A DNA stretch of 64,000 nucleotides from Nonomuraea africana (GCF_014873535.1 NZ_JADBEF010000001.1:7130001-7194000); one strand, 5' to 3'; shown: positions 1-8,018, numbered from the stretch's first letter. The notes: a model not told the origin generated them from the letters alone. Program-made: numbers and translations.

Positions 1-2
1 CC

Positions 3-512
3 ATGCTGGAGAAGGCCGAATCCACCGTCGACACCTCCGCGGGCCTGTTCGGCACCCGCGCCGAACTCGGCGACGACTACCTGAGCCGCGCGGTCGGCGC
101 CGACAGGGGCCTGTACGGCCTGCCTGCCGAGGAGGCCTTCTACGCCGGGTGGCTGAAGGACAGCGAGGGCGACCGGCCGGACGGCGCCCACAAGAAGTAC
201 GTCATCCACTTCCCCCCGGGGAAGCTGCCGCCCGTGCGGTTCTTCTGGTCGGCCACGATGTACGAGCTGCCCACACGGATGCTCGTGGAGAACCCCATGG
301 ACCGCTACTCGATCGGCGACCGCACCCCCGGCCTGGTCTACGACGACGACGGCGGCCTGACCCTGTACGTCCAGTGCGAGCGCCCCGCCGAGGGCGTGAC
401 CAACTGGCTGCCCGCCCCCGACGGCCCCTTCACCGTGCTCCTCCGCATGTACGGCCCCGCCCCCGAGGTGCTGAACGGCGAGTGGCGCCTCCCCAGGCTC
501 ACCCCGCGCTGA
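3..512 (+). CDS. DUF1214 domain protein, C-terminal part (cut by window edge)
   Basis: This is the 3' portion of a DUF1254/DUF1214-type protein. The visible 169 residues carry the DUF1214 features: a 'RFFWSATMY' strand, the 'NWLPAPDGPF' motif and an 'NGEWRLP' end close to the stop. Full-length members are usually 300-480 residues, so the ATG at base 3 is probably internal and the gene starts upstream of the window. The biochemical role of this family is not established; members are often secreted or periplasmic. The stop at 510-512 is 18 bp from the end of the convergent membrane-protein gene, and I see no strong terminator hairpin between them. Confidence 0.8.
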   Translation: MLEKAESTVDTSAGLFGTRAELGDDYLSRAVGADRGLYGLPAEEAFYAGWLKDSEGDRPDGAHKKYVIHFPPGKLPPVRFFWSATMYELPTRMLVENPMDRYSIGDRTPGLVYDDDGGLTLYVQCERPAEGVTNWLPAPDGPFTVLLRMYGPAPEVLNGEWRLPRLTPR

Positions 513-530
513 CGGGTCGGCGCTGACCCG

Positions 531-1157
531 TCAGCCCGGCGACGGCGCGAGGGCGGGGCCCCGCAGAGCCAGGGCGAGCGCGCCGAGCCCGAGGCAGAGA
601 CCCACCGTGCCCGCGGTCATCAGCGGCACGTTCTGGGTGCCGATGAGCAGGCCCGACAGCAGCACGGCCAGGGCGACGGGCACGCCGACCCTGCGGAGGG
701 CGGCGGCCAGCAGGACGAGGAGCACGATCCCCGCCAGGTAGAGCGAGGGCACGAGCCCGTAGAACAGGACGGAGACGCCCGGGAAGGCCCGGTAGCCCGC
801 GCTGAGTGCGCCCATCGCCTCGCGGTGCCCCGCCTGGAAGCCGATGGCCAGGTCGATGACCATCTGGCCGACGAAGCCCGCGACGCCGAGCAGCGAGACG
901 GCCGTGAGAGCGCGCGAGGCGCGTTTGACGCCCGCGCCCGACCGCTGGGTGACCAGCCGGTGGAGCGTCAGGATGACCGGCACGAACGCGACGTAGGCGG
1001 CCAGGTAGAACACGTGCCCCGCCGTCCACACGGCCAGCGCCTCGGGCCAGGGGAGGGCGCGACTGTGGGGCACCCAGGCAAGCTTCATGACGGCCCAGCC
1101 CGCCAGGAGCAGGAGCGGAGCGGCGACGAGCGTGGCCACCGCGGTTCTGTTCGGCAT
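531..1157 (-). CDS. Polytopic membrane protein of unknown function
   Basis: 208 residues with about six hydrophobic segments (roughly residues 8-28, 42-66, 85-108, 125-150, 158-175 and 180-202) and few charged residues between them. The short polar tail at 'APSPG' faces the stop. I do not recognise a family; it looks like a small integral membrane protein of the kind often annotated DUF4386 or hypothetical, and that assignment is only a guess. The start is the ATG at 1157, the only methionine before the first membrane segment. It is divergent from the NUDIX-like gene with about 100 bp between them. Confidence 0.6.
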   Translation of the reverse strand: MPNRTAVATLVAAPLLLLAGWAVMKLAWVPHSRALPWPEALAVWTAGHVFYLAAYVAFVPVILTLHRLVTQRSGAGVKRASRALTAVSLLGVAGFVGQMVIDLAIGFQAGHREAMGALSAGYRAFPGVSVLFYGLVPSLYLAGIVLLVLLAAALRRVGVPVALAVLLSGLLIGTQNVPLMTAGTVGLCLGLGALALALRGPALAPSPG

Positions 1158-1250
1158 GGTTGCCAGCTTCGCGGCCCGGCGGCCCCCGGCCCATCAGGGA
1201 CTTCCCCGGCTCACCCCGAGTCCGTCCCCTACACGACGGGCGCGGGGACG

Positions 1251-1262
1251 TACGATCAGCCA
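1251..1262 (+). promoter_or_regulatory. Leaderless promoter -10 element of the DUF4916 gene
   Basis: TACGAT (1251-1256) is followed by six bases and then the ATG at 1263. No Shine-Dalgarno sequence precedes the ATG. In actinomycetes TAnnnT placed 6-7 nt before a start codon marks transcripts beginning at the start codon itself. The same layout recurs at other genes in this window. Confidence 0.6.
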
Positions 1263-1799
1263 ATGACCGAAAAGACCGAAACCGTGCCAGGGTGGCTTGC
1301 TCCCGAAGAGCTGGAGTCCATGCGGGAGCGGCTGCCGATTCTGTACGTCGACGCCGTCCCCGTTCGGGTCGACGACACCGGCGTAGTGACCCATGTCGGC
1401 CTGCTCCTGCGCATCGGCTCGGACGGCACGGTCAGCAGGGCGCTGGTCTCGGGAAGGGTGCTCCACAACGAACGGGTCCGCGACGCGCTACTGCGCCACC
1501 TGGAGAAGGACCTCGGCCCGGTGGCGTTGCCGCACATCCCCGCCTCGCCCCAGCCGTTCACCGTCGCGGAGTACTTCCCGACGCCTGGCGTCACGCCGTA
1601 CCACGACGCCCGCCAGCACGCTGTGTCCCTGGCCTACATCGTTCCCGTGGTCGGCGACTGCCGTCCGCGCCAGGACGCCCTCGACCTCGTCTGGTTCACG
1701 CCCGAGGAGGCGGCCTCGCCCATGGTGCAGCAGGAGATGACGGGCGGGCAGGGCGTGCTGCTGAAGCAGGCGCTCGGGTACGTCGGCCGGCTCTACTGA
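1263..1799 (+). CDS. NUDIX-fold DUF4916 protein
   Basis: 178 residues related to the actinobacterial DUF4916 family, a NUDIX-fold group. The fold is suggested by the central 'GVVTHVGLLLR' beta-hairpin and the 'LDLVWFTPEEA' C-terminal strand. I do not see a canonical NUDIX box (GX5EX7REUXEEXGU), so hydrolase activity is doubtful; this is typical of the family and not evidence of decay. ATG 1263 is supported by the TACGAT element six bases upstream, which implies a leaderless mRNA. The gene stands alone, divergent from the membrane protein and followed by a degraded TetR gene on the other strand. Confidence 0.75.
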   Translation: MTEKTETVPGWLAPEELESMRERLPILYVDAVPVRVDDTGVVTHVGLLLRIGSDGTVSRALVSGRVLHNERVRDALLRHLEKDLGPVALPHIPASPQPFTVAEYFPTPGVTPYHDARQHAVSLAYIVPVVGDCRPRQDALDLVWFTPEEAASPMVQQEMTGGQGVLLKQALGYVGRLY

Positions 1800-1803
1800 G
1801 CCC

Positions 1804-2003
1804 TCAGCCGAGCAGGGCGCGCAGCGCGAGGTCGGCCACCTGCCGCAGTTCCTCGCGGCCTCGGCCGCCCGCCGCCTGGACGGCGATGCCGTCGGTGATG
1901 GTGTGGACCAGCCCTGCCATGGCGGCGGGGTCACGTCCGGGGGCAGGTCGGTGGCCCGCTCCAGCCGTCTGCGCAGCGCCGCCTCCCCTGCCCCCGACCC
2001 GAG
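1804..2003 (-). pseudogene. TetR-family regulator remnant (C-terminal part, frameshifted)
   Basis: Read on the minus strand, the last about 40 residues ('MAGLVHTITDG' to 'LADLALRALLG'-like end at the stop 1804) look like the ligand-domain end of a TetR repressor. The preceding piece 'LRRRLERATDLPPDV' lies in a different frame. A single missing G near 1933 would join them as '...LPPDV-DPAAMAGLVHT...'. Upstream of about 2003 the coding sequence stops and is replaced by a 49-bp repeat also found at 58315-58363; the DNA-binding domain is gone. The remnant lies directly downstream of the epoxide hydrolase on the same strand, so it was plausibly that gene's regulator. That last point is inference. 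Confidence 0.65.
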
Positions 2004-2052
2004 ACGCGCGAAGCGCGCCACCGGGAGGACCTTGCCTTTGAGGGCCGATGCC
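2004..2052 (-). repeat. Dispersed 49-bp intergenic repeat, copy 1
   Basis: This stretch matches 58315-58363 at about 45 of 49 positions with no gaps. It contains the hairpin GCGCG-AAG-CGCGC (2006-2018). In both copies it lies just past the stop codon of a minus-strand gene, in the same orientation relative to that gene. It interrupts the TetR remnant. It behaves like a REP-type element or a mobile terminator-like unit; no transposase is nearby. Confidence 0.7.
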
Positions 2053-2071
2053 GGCCCGAGCCGCCATCTCG

Positions 2072-3154
2072 TCAGCGAAGGCCGGCGAAGAAGGCCCGCA
2101 CGTCGCCGGCGAGCAGCTCCGGCACCTCGTGGGCGGCGTAGTGGCCACCGGTGTCGTAGGTGTTCCACTGCGCGATGTTCTTGTGGTCCCGCTCGGCGAA
2201 GCGGCGGATCGACTGGAAGTCGTTGGCGAAGCCGGCCAGCCCGATCGGCACCGTGGTCGGCTGGCTCGGGTGCTCGGCCTTGGCGTCCTCGTAGTAGAAG
2301 CGGATCGACGAGCCCGCCGTGCCGTAGAACCAGTGGATCGCGATGTTGGTCAGCGTGAAGTCACGGTCGAGGTGCCCGCCGATGAGCTGGCCCATCCAGC
2401 CGAGCAGGCCCGCGGGCGAGTCGGCGATGGCGTGGGCCAGCGTCTGCGGCGACTGCGACTGCAGCTGGTTGAAGGCGCCCATGTTCTCCCAGAACCACTG
2501 CAGGTGCGCCATCGCCGCCTGCTCCTGCTCGGTCAGGTCCTGCAGCTCGGCCGGGTCGCCCGAGGGGAAGGAGAAGATCTGGGTGACGTGCACCCCGACG
2601 ACGTGCTCGGGGTCGACCCTGCCGACCTCGGGCGAGACGAACGAGCCGCCGTCGTTGCCGACCGCGCCGTAGCGCTCGTAGCCGAGGCGGGCCATCAGCT
2701 CGCCCCACGCCCTCGCGATGCGGTAGCGGTTCCAGCCCTTCTCCCTGGTCGGACCGGAGAATCCGAAGCCGGGCAGCGAGGGGATGACCAGGTGGAAGTC
2801 CTGGGAGAGGTCCTCGATCACGTCGAGGTACTCCACGACCGTGCCGGGCCAGCCGTGCGTGAGGATCAGGGGCAGCGCGTCCTCCTTGGCGGAGCGCACG
2901 TGGATGAAGTGGATGTTCTGCCCGTCGATCTCCGTCGTGAACTGGGGGTGGGCGTTGAGCCTGGCCTCCCACGCGCGCCAGTCGTAGCCGGTGCGCCAGT
3001 AGTCGACCATCGACCTGACCCACTCGACGCTCACGCCGTAGTCGGAACCCGCGCCCTCTACCTCGTCGGTGAAGCGGGTCAGCGCCAGCCTCGCCTGCAG
3101 GTCGTCGAGGTCGGCCTGGGAGATCTCTACGCGGAAGGGACGAATCTCAGACAT
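2072..3154 (-). CDS. Epoxide hydrolase (alpha/beta hydrolase with EHN domain)
   Basis: 360 residues from the ATG at 3154. It shows the N-terminal epoxide-hydrolase domain (residues about 5-110, 'RPFRVEISQADLDDLQARL') followed by the alpha/beta-hydrolase core. The oxyanion motif 'THGWPG' and the nucleophile loop 'VGNDGGS' (Asp about 168) are present, and 'TGGHYAAHE' near the end supplies the catalytic His. Members hydrolyse epoxides to diols in the cytoplasm. A longer reading from 3214 is possible, but GAGAGG lies eight bases before 3154 and the extension looks non-coding. Upstream lie several GGAAC/GTTCC boxes, and downstream a broken TetR gene, so it may have lost its repressor. Substrate is unknown. 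Confidence 0.85.
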   Translation of the reverse strand: MSEIRPFRVEISQADLDDLQARLALTRFTDEVEGAGSDYGVSVEWVRSMVDYWRTGYDWRAWEARLNAHPQFTTEIDGQNIHFIHVRSAKEDALPLILTHGWPGTVVEYLDVIEDLSQDFHLVIPSLPGFGFSGPTREKGWNRYRIARAWGELMARLGYERYGAVGNDGGSFVSPEVGRVDPEHVVGVHVTQIFSFPSGDPAELQDLTEQEQAAMAHLQWFWENMGAFNQLQSQSPQTLAHAIADSPAGLLGWMGQLIGGHLDRDFTLTNIAIHWFYGTAGSSIRFYYEDAKAEHPSQPTTVPIGLAGFANDFQSIRRFAERDHKNIAQWNTYDTGGHYAAHEVPELLAGDVRAFFAGLR

Positions 3155-3172
3155 CGGGGATCCTCTCGAAAC

Positions 3173-3236
3173 GGAACGGCTTGTTCTGTTCCCACTGTAG
3201 CAGAACGGAACCATCTATTCCACAGTTTGCTGGAAC
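3173..3236 (-). promoter_or_regulatory. Cluster of GGAAC/GTTCC inverted repeats upstream of epoxide hydrolase
   Basis: The 60-bp gap before the epoxide hydrolase holds GGAAC 3173-3177 facing GTTCC 3188-3192. It also holds GTTCTG 3183-3188 facing CAGAAC 3201-3206, then GGAAC 3207-3211 and TGGAAC 3231-3236. The spacing and symmetry suit a dimeric repressor such as a TetR protein. The adjacent tetR is a pseudogene, so the site may be orphaned or read by another regulator. Function is inferred. Confidence 0.4.
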
Positions 3237-4186
3237 GAAGTCATCAGACCCACCAACGCGGCGCCCCAGCACAGGAAGCCGCCGTAGGTCAGGCAGATCA
3301 CCCACAGGTTCGCGCTGCCCGGCGCGGTCGGAAGCGCGGCCAGCCCCAGGAGCGCGCCGACCGTCGTCACGGCCGCCGGCAACCCCATGGACAGCAGCCC
3401 GACGCCGCCGGCCCAGCCCGCGGTCAGCACCATCCAGCGCGGCACCCACCTGACCCATCCGGAGATCAGCGCGATCGCGCACAGCGAGCCGAACACCGGC
3501 ACCGTGACGCTCGGATCGGCCAGCGGGCTGTACCAGTGGTGCTCCCCCGACAGCCCCGACTCGACGTAGCCGCCCACCGGGTAGCCGAGCGCCCACACCG
3601 CCTTCAACCCCGCGTACGGCAGCGGCGCGACCGCCGCCGCCAAGCCGAACCTGCGCAGCCAGAGCCGCGCGGCCACCACGTCCACCGACGCGGGACGCGT
3701 CCTTCGCTGGAACGACCAGGTCGCGACGGCCAGCGTCCCCACGCCCGCCAGCACGATGAGCTGACCCGCGAAGAGCGCCCAGTACGGCTCGCCCGCCCAC
3801 CCCGGCAGCCCGGTGACCCAGAAGAGCACCCGCAGCAGGCCGAGCAGCAGGATCTGGCCGCCGAGGCACAGCAGGGCGAGCGCGGCGACGCCGTTCGCCA
3901 CGAGCAGGCCGGTCCGCGGCAGGCGCCGTCCGAAGGGCCGCACGGTGGCCAGCGCCAGCACCGCCACCACGACCAGCGCGAGCACGCTCCCCCACCCGGC
4001 CAGGGCGTCTAACTCGGGCAGCGGCCTGGTCTCGCACGGATCGGCGGCGGTGGCCTTGGCGGCCTCTGCGGCGTCGCAGCGCGCGGCCAGCCAGTCTCCG
4101 CCCATGGTCCAGTAGGCCCGCAGTCCCGCGTAGGCCACCGCCCATCCGGCGGCGACGTATCCGGCGACAGGTGTTCGTGATCGCAT
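3215..4186 (-). CDS. Polytopic membrane protein of unknown function
   Basis: 323 residues from ATG 4186 with about eight hydrophobic helices. Longer loops contain two potential cysteines ('AARCDAAEAAKATAADPC'), which could form a disulfide outside the membrane. I do not recognise the family. An in-frame reading from 4303 adds 39 residues without membrane character and would run into the divergent histidine-kinase promoter, so I prefer 4186, which has GGGAG about 12 bases upstream. The stop (TAG, 3215-3217) overlaps the boxes that precede the epoxide hydrolase. It is divergent from the two-component operon, 110 bp away, and could be its target; that is a guess from position. Confidence 0.6.
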   Translation of the reverse strand: MRSRTPVAGYVAAGWAVAYAGLRAYWTMGGDWLAARCDAAEAAKATAADPCETRPLPELDALAGWGSVLALVVVAVLALATVRPFGRRLPRTGLLVANGVAALALLCLGGQILLLGLLRVLFWVTGLPGWAGEPYWALFAGQLIVLAGVGTLAVATWSFQRRTRPASVDVVAARLWLRRFGLAAAVAPLPYAGLKAVWALGYPVGGYVESGLSGEHHWYSPLADPSVTVPVFGSLCAIALISGWVRWVPRWMVLTAGWAGGVGLLSMGLPAAVTTVGALLGLAALPTAPGSANLWVICLTYGGFLCWGAALVGLMTSFQQTVE

Positions 4187-4283
4187 GAGCCCCACGCTCC
4201 CGCCACGAGGGCCGCCGGCGCGTCCATCTTGTGGCCAGAGAAGATGCGACCTCAGGCAGACGCGGGCGCCGTCCGGCCGTTCG

Positions 4284-4296
4284 TAGACTCGGGCCC
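4284..4296 (+). promoter_or_regulatory. Leaderless promoter -10 element of the histidine kinase gene
   Basis: TAGACT (4284-4289) lies seven bases before ATG 4297 and no ribosome-binding site is visible, so the mRNA probably begins at the start codon. Confidence 0.55.
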
Positions 4297-5505
4297 ATGT
4301 CACCGCTCCCGCGGCTCGGGGCGCGGCCGACGGTGGCCGACGCCGCCCTGGCCGGGCTGGTGGGCCTGCCCCTGCTGGGCTGGACCTGGTTCGTGCTCGG
4401 CACGGGTCCAGGCCCCGCGCCGCTCGTGTCCGCGGGCGCGCTGCTCGCCACGGCCGCGATGGCCTTCCGCCGTACGGCGCCGCTGTGGTCCTTCGCCGCG
4501 GTCTCCGCCGGGTGCGCGGCGATGCTGGCGGGCGCGGACCTGTTGCTGCCGCCCTCGATGCTGATCTTCCCGTGGTCGCTCTACTCGCTCTGCGCGAACG
4601 GCCCGCGTGCGGCGTCGGCGGCCGGAGCCGGCGTCGCCGTGCTCGGTTCGGCCGCGGCAGGCGCGCGCTTCTGGCTCGAACCCCGGCAGGCGGCGGGGCT
4701 GCCGCCCTCCTTCGTCTTCCTCTTCCTGCTCGCCGTCGGCACGGTGGCCTGGAGCCTCGGCCTGTGGCGCAGGACGCAGCGCGCGTACCTCGCCGCGCTG
4801 GAGGAGCGGGCCCGCAGGGCCGAGGCGGATCGGGAGGAGCGCGCGCTGCGGGCCGTGGCCGAGGAGCGCGCCAGGATCGCCAGGGAGATCCACGACGTGG
4901 TCTCCCACTCGCTGTCCGTGGTGATCAGCCAGGCGCAGGGCGGCGTCTACGCCGTCCGCGCCGACCCCGGCAGAGCCGCGGGGATCCTCACGACGATCGC
5001 CGACGCGGGGCGCCACGCGCTGGCCGACATGCGCGGCCTGCTGGGCGTGCTGCGCGCCGACACGCCGCTGGAGCAGAGGCCCGCCGACGCCCAGCCCACG
5101 CTGGCCGAGCTGCCCCAGCTGCTGGAGGGCGCGCGGGCCGCGGGACTGCGGGTGACGTTCCTGCGCGACGGCACGGAACGGCGGCTCAGCCCGGCCGCCG
5201 AGCTGGCGGTCTACCGGCTGGTCCAGGAGTCGCTGACGAACACGCTCAAGCACGCGGGGCAGGGGCACGCCGCCGTGGTGCGGCTGACCTGGGAGGCCGC
5301 CGAGCTGGCCGTGCGGGTGGAGGACGACGGCCAGGGCCCGTCCCGCGAGCACGCGGAGGGATTCGGGCACGGCCTGCTCGGCATGCGCGAGCGCTTCGTC
5401 GCCTTCGGCGGCACGGTGACCGCCGGGCCCGCGGCGTCGGGCGGGTTCCAGGTGGCCGCCCGCCTGCCGTACCCGCCGACGACTGCGGTGAAGGAGCGGG
5501 CGTGA
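4297..5505 (+). CDS. Sensor histidine kinase, NarL/DesK-type (HisKA_3)
   Basis: 402 residues. The first about 170 residues hold five to six membrane helices with only short loops, typical of intramembrane-sensing kinases. A cytoplasmic helix rich in Arg and Glu follows. The HisKA_3 dimerisation domain carries the phospho-acceptor His199 in 'REIHDVVSHSLS'. The HATPase domain shows the N box 'QESLTNTLKHA' and glycine-rich 'DDGQGP' and 'GHGLLGMRER'. It autophosphorylates and passes the phosphate to the response regulator encoded next, whose GTG overlaps this stop by four bases. The signal is unknown. Start 4297 is preferred over the in-frame 4231 because the -10 element sits seven bases before it. 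Confidence 0.9.
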   Translation: MSPLPRLGARPTVADAALAGLVGLPLLGWTWFVLGTGPGPAPLVSAGALLATAAMAFRRTAPLWSFAAVSAGCAAMLAGADLLLPPSMLIFPWSLYSLCANGPRAASAAGAGVAVLGSAAAGARFWLEPRQAAGLPPSFVFLFLLAVGTVAWSLGLWRRTQRAYLAALEERARRAEADREERALRAVAEERARIAREIHDVVSHSLSVVISQAQGGVYAVRADPGRAAGILTTIADAGRHALADMRGLLGVLRADTPLEQRPADAQPTLAELPQLLEGARAAGLRVTFLRDGTERRLSPAAELAVYRLVQESLTNTLKHAGQGHAAVVRLTWEAAELAVRVEDDGQGPSREHAEGFGHGLLGMRERFVAFGGTVTAGPAASGGFQVAARLPYPPTTAVKERA

Positions 5506-6164
5506 CGATCAGGGTGTTCTTCGTCGACGACCAGGTGATGGTCAGGGCGGGCTTCGTCATGGTCGTCGAGGCCCAGCAGGACATGACGGTCGCAGGCGAG
5601 GCGGGCGACGGCGTCGAGGCGCTCGACAGGCTGGCCGCCGCCAGGGCAGACGTGGTCCTGATGGACGTGCGGATGCCGCGGATGGGCGGGGTCGAGGCGA
5701 CCCGCCGCCTGCTCTCCCGTCCTGACCCGGCGCCACGGGTGATCGTGCTCACCACCTTCGACCTGGACGAGTACGCCTTCGCCGCGCTGCGCGCCGGGGC
5801 CAGCGGCTTCCTGGTCAAGGACGCGCCGCCGGAAGACCTGCTGGCCGCCATCCGCACCGTGCACCGCGGCGACGCGGTCATCGCGCCCTCCACCACGCGG
5901 CGGCTGCTCGACCACGTCGCCGCCGACCTGCCCGTGCCCGGCGAGGGCCCCGACCCGCTGGCCGCGCTGACGCCGAGGGAGCGCGAGATTCTGCAGCAGA
6001 TCGCGCTGGGCCGCTCCAACGCCGAGATCGCCGCCCTGCTCTTCGTGTCGGAGGGGACGGTCAAGACGCACGTCGGGCGCGTGCTGGCCAAGCTCGGGCT
6101 GCGGGACCGGATCCAGGCCGTGATCTTCGCCTACGAGAAACGCCTGGTCAGAGCGGGAGGGTGA
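5502..6164 (+). CDS. NarL/FixJ-family response regulator
   Basis: 220 residues starting at GTG 5502. The receiver domain (residues 1-120) has the acidic pair 'VDDQ', the phospho-acceptor Asp55 in 'VLMDVRMP', Thr in 'VLTTFD' and Lys in 'LVKDAP'. A linker leads to the LuxR-type HTH (about 150-212, 'LTPREREILQQIALG' and 'VSEGTVKTHVGRVL'). It is translationally coupled to the upstream kinase by a GTGA overlap and so forms a cognate pair. Targets are unknown; the divergent membrane-protein gene is the nearest candidate. Confidence 0.93.
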   Translation: MTIRVFFVDDQVMVRAGFVMVVEAQQDMTVAGEAGDGVEALDRLAAARADVVLMDVRMPRMGGVEATRRLLSRPDPAPRVIVLTTFDLDEYAFAALRAGASGFLVKDAPPEDLLAAIRTVHRGDAVIAPSTTRRLLDHVAADLPVPGEGPDPLAALTPREREILQQIALGRSNAEIAALLFVSEGTVKTHVGRVLAKLGLRDRIQAVIFAYEKRLVRAGG

Positions 6165-6173
6165 CGCAGGCGC

Positions 6174-6767
6174 TCAGCGCGGTTTCGCGCGCACGTGCAT
6201 GCGCTCGCCCTGCCGTCCGAAGAGGCTGAGAACCTCGGCCGGGCCGTCGCCCGCGCTGCCGAACCAGTGCGGCAGGCGGGTGTCGAACTCGGCGACCTCG
6301 CCGGCGCGCAGCACCAGGTCGTGCTCGCCCACCACCACGCGAAGCCGTCCCGAGAGCACGTAGAGCCACTCGTAGCCCTCGTGGGTCTTCGGCTCGGGTT
6401 CGTTCCGTCGCTCGGGGATGACCAGCTTGAACGCCTGCAGCCCGCCGGGCTGGCGGGTCAGCGGCAGCACGGTCATGCCGTGGGCCTGGCGCGGCACGAC
6501 GCGGACGCGCGGATCGCCGACCTCGGGCGCGCCGACGAGCTCGTCGAGGGGCACCTGATGGGCCTGCGCGATCGGCAGCAGGAGCTCGAGGTTCGGCCGG
6601 CGCTGCCCCGACTCCAGGCGCGACAGCGTGCTCTTCGAGATCCCCGTGGCCTCGGCCAGCTCCGCCAGGGTGACGCCGCGCTCGGTGCGCAGCCGCTTGA
6701 GCCGGCCGCCCACCTCCGCCAGCACGCTCTGGATCCCGGACGACATCTCCCCATTCTCCTCGGGCAT
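6174..6767 (-). CDS. XRE-family regulator with C-terminal cupin
   Basis: 197 residues. The N-terminal HTH (about 18-75) includes 'GVTLAELAEATGISKSTLSR'. The C-terminal cupin (about 115-185) includes 'HEGYEWLYVLSGRL' and 'GEVAEFDTRLPHWFG', with His residues placed for metal or ligand binding. Such proteins repress or activate nearby metabolic genes in response to a small molecule bound by the cupin. The ATG at 6767 overlaps the stop of the upstream nitronate monooxygenase by one base (TGATG), so the two are coupled. An alternative start at 6746 ('MSSGIQ') has a better-spaced GGGGAG and cannot be excluded. Confidence 0.87.
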   Translation of the reverse strand: MPEENGEMSSGIQSVLAEVGGRLKRLRTERGVTLAELAEATGISKSTLSRLESGQRRPNLELLLPIAQAHQVPLDELVGAPEVGDPRVRVVPRQAHGMTVLPLTRQPGGLQAFKLVIPERRNEPEPKTHEGYEWLYVLSGRLRVVVGEHDLVLRAGEVAEFDTRLPHWFGSAGDGPAEVLSLFGRQGERMHVRAKPR

Positions 6768-7747
6768 CAGGACACCTCGGGAGGGGCGGCCTGCTGGAAG
6801 CGCCTGCGCAGGAACGACTCGGCCGTGGCGAAGTCGGCGACGACCTCGGCGGCCGGACGCCGTTCGCGGACCATGCCCACCGCCTGGCTCGCGTAGATGT
6901 AGGCGATGTCGAAGTCGCCGGCCCCGCGCGCGTCCGCGAGCTCGGCCACCGCCTGGTCGTCGAGCTCGTCCTCTCTGCCCGCCCACCGGTCGAAGAAGGC
7001 GTTGCGAAGGGCGCGGCCGCCGTACTCGGGCGGCCAGCCGAGCCGCTGGGCCACGTCGAAGACCCGCCCGTAGGCCGTGGAGGTCTCCTTCGCCGCCAGG
7101 ATCCGCTCCAGTGCGGCGGCCGGCACGGTCGCCTCCACGCAGGCCATGAAGGCGGTGCCGGCCCACGCCCCCTCGGCCCCCGCCGCGAGGACGGCGGCGA
7201 GACCGCGTCCCGTCACGATGCCGCCGGCGGCCAGCACCGGGATCCGCACCGCGTCGAGCACGCCTTCCAGCAGCGGGAGCGTGGCGACGTCGTTGCGCCC
7301 GTGGCCGCCGCCCTCGCCGCCCCTGGCCACGACGGCGTCGACCCCCGCCTGCTCGGCCTCCAGTGCCTCCTCCGTGGTGCCCGCCTGGGTCACCACGGTG
7401 ATGCCCGCCTCCTGGAGCGGCCGGACGTACCGCGCGTAGGGCCCGAAGCTCACCGACGCCAGCGCGGGCCGGGCCGCCAGCACGGCGTCGAGCTGCGCGG
7501 GATTGCCGGGCAACGCCCACGCCATGAGCCCGATCCCGTACGGCAGTCCGTCCTCTCCCGCGACGGCCGCCTGTTCGGCGATCCACTGCGCCGAAGCGGA
7601 GGCCGGCACGCCGATCATGCCGAGCGCCCCCGCCCGGGAGACCGCGGCCGCCAGGCGGCCTCCGCCAATCCCTGCCATGGGCGCCCCGACGAGAGGCACC
7701 GCGCGGTCGAATCGATCTGTCAGCCACGTTCGCATCACAGGACTCAC
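6767..7747 (-). CDS. Nitronate monooxygenase (2-nitropropane dioxygenase family)
   Basis: 326 residues, an FMN-binding TIM barrel. Visible motifs are 'PLVGAPMAGIGGG' at the N-terminus, 'VVARGGEGGGHG' (flavin and active-site loop), 'PVLAAGGIVTGRGLA' (FMN phosphate) and 'GAEGAWAGTAFMAC'. The family oxidises alkyl nitronates such as propionate-3-nitronate, with flavin and O2. The start is GTG 7747, which overlaps the stop of a truncated minus-strand reading frame by four bases (GTGA), so translation was once coupled to a now-broken upstream gene. It is followed by the coupled XRE-cupin regulator. Confidence 0.85.
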   Translation of the reverse strand: MSPVMRTWLTDRFDRAVPLVGAPMAGIGGGRLAAAVSRAGALGMIGVPASASAQWIAEQAAVAGEDGLPYGIGLMAWALPGNPAQLDAVLAARPALASVSFGPYARYVRPLQEAGITVVTQAGTTEEALEAEQAGVDAVVARGGEGGGHGRNDVATLPLLEGVLDAVRIPVLAAGGIVTGRGLAAVLAAGAEGAWAGTAFMACVEATVPAAALERILAAKETSTAYGRVFDVAQRLGWPPEYGGRALRNAFFDRWAGREDELDDQAVAELADARGAGDFDIAYIYASQAVGMVRERRPAAEVVADFATAESFLRRRFQQAAPPEVS

Positions 7748-7855
7748 GATGCCTTATCGCCGCGCCTGATCGTGGCAATGGTGTCGTCGGCCCACTCGAT
7801 GGTGGTGCGGACGTGCCTGATCCCGTGGTCGAGCGCGTAGCGGCCGAGGCTCGAT
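7744..7855 (-). pseudogene. C-terminal fragment of a regulator-like protein upstream of nitronate monooxygenase
   Basis: On the minus strand a short open stretch reads 'LGRYALDHGIRHVRTTIEW' followed by 'ADDTIATIRRGDKAS' and a stop at 7744-7746. The pattern resembles the helical end of a PadR-like or similar regulator; the identity is uncertain. It has no start or DNA-binding part. Its stop overlaps the GTG of the nitronate monooxygenase, showing that the two once formed an operon. At about 7855 it abuts a plus-strand fragment of a membrane protein. Confidence 0.4.
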
Positions 7856-8018
7856 GCTCTCGGGCCTGACCGTCGCCATCCAGTCCTCGGCCGCCGCGAC
7901 CGTCATCCCGTGGCTGGGCGTCTTCGGCGCGATGATCGCCCTGATCGCGCTGCTCGCCCTGCCGGGCGGCGCGCCGGCCCGCAGGGAGACCAGACCGCTG
8001 GTGACCGCCGACAGCTGA
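7854..8018 (+). pseudogene. C-terminal fragment of a membrane transporter
   Basis: 54 codons from an ATG at 7854 to the stop at 8018 encode a hydrophobic helix ('VIPWLGVFGAMIALIALLAL') and a short basic tail. This looks like the last membrane helix of an MFS-type transporter whose upstream part is missing. Together with the minus-strand fragment that ends at the same place, it suggests that a deletion joined two gene remnants. Confidence 0.4.
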
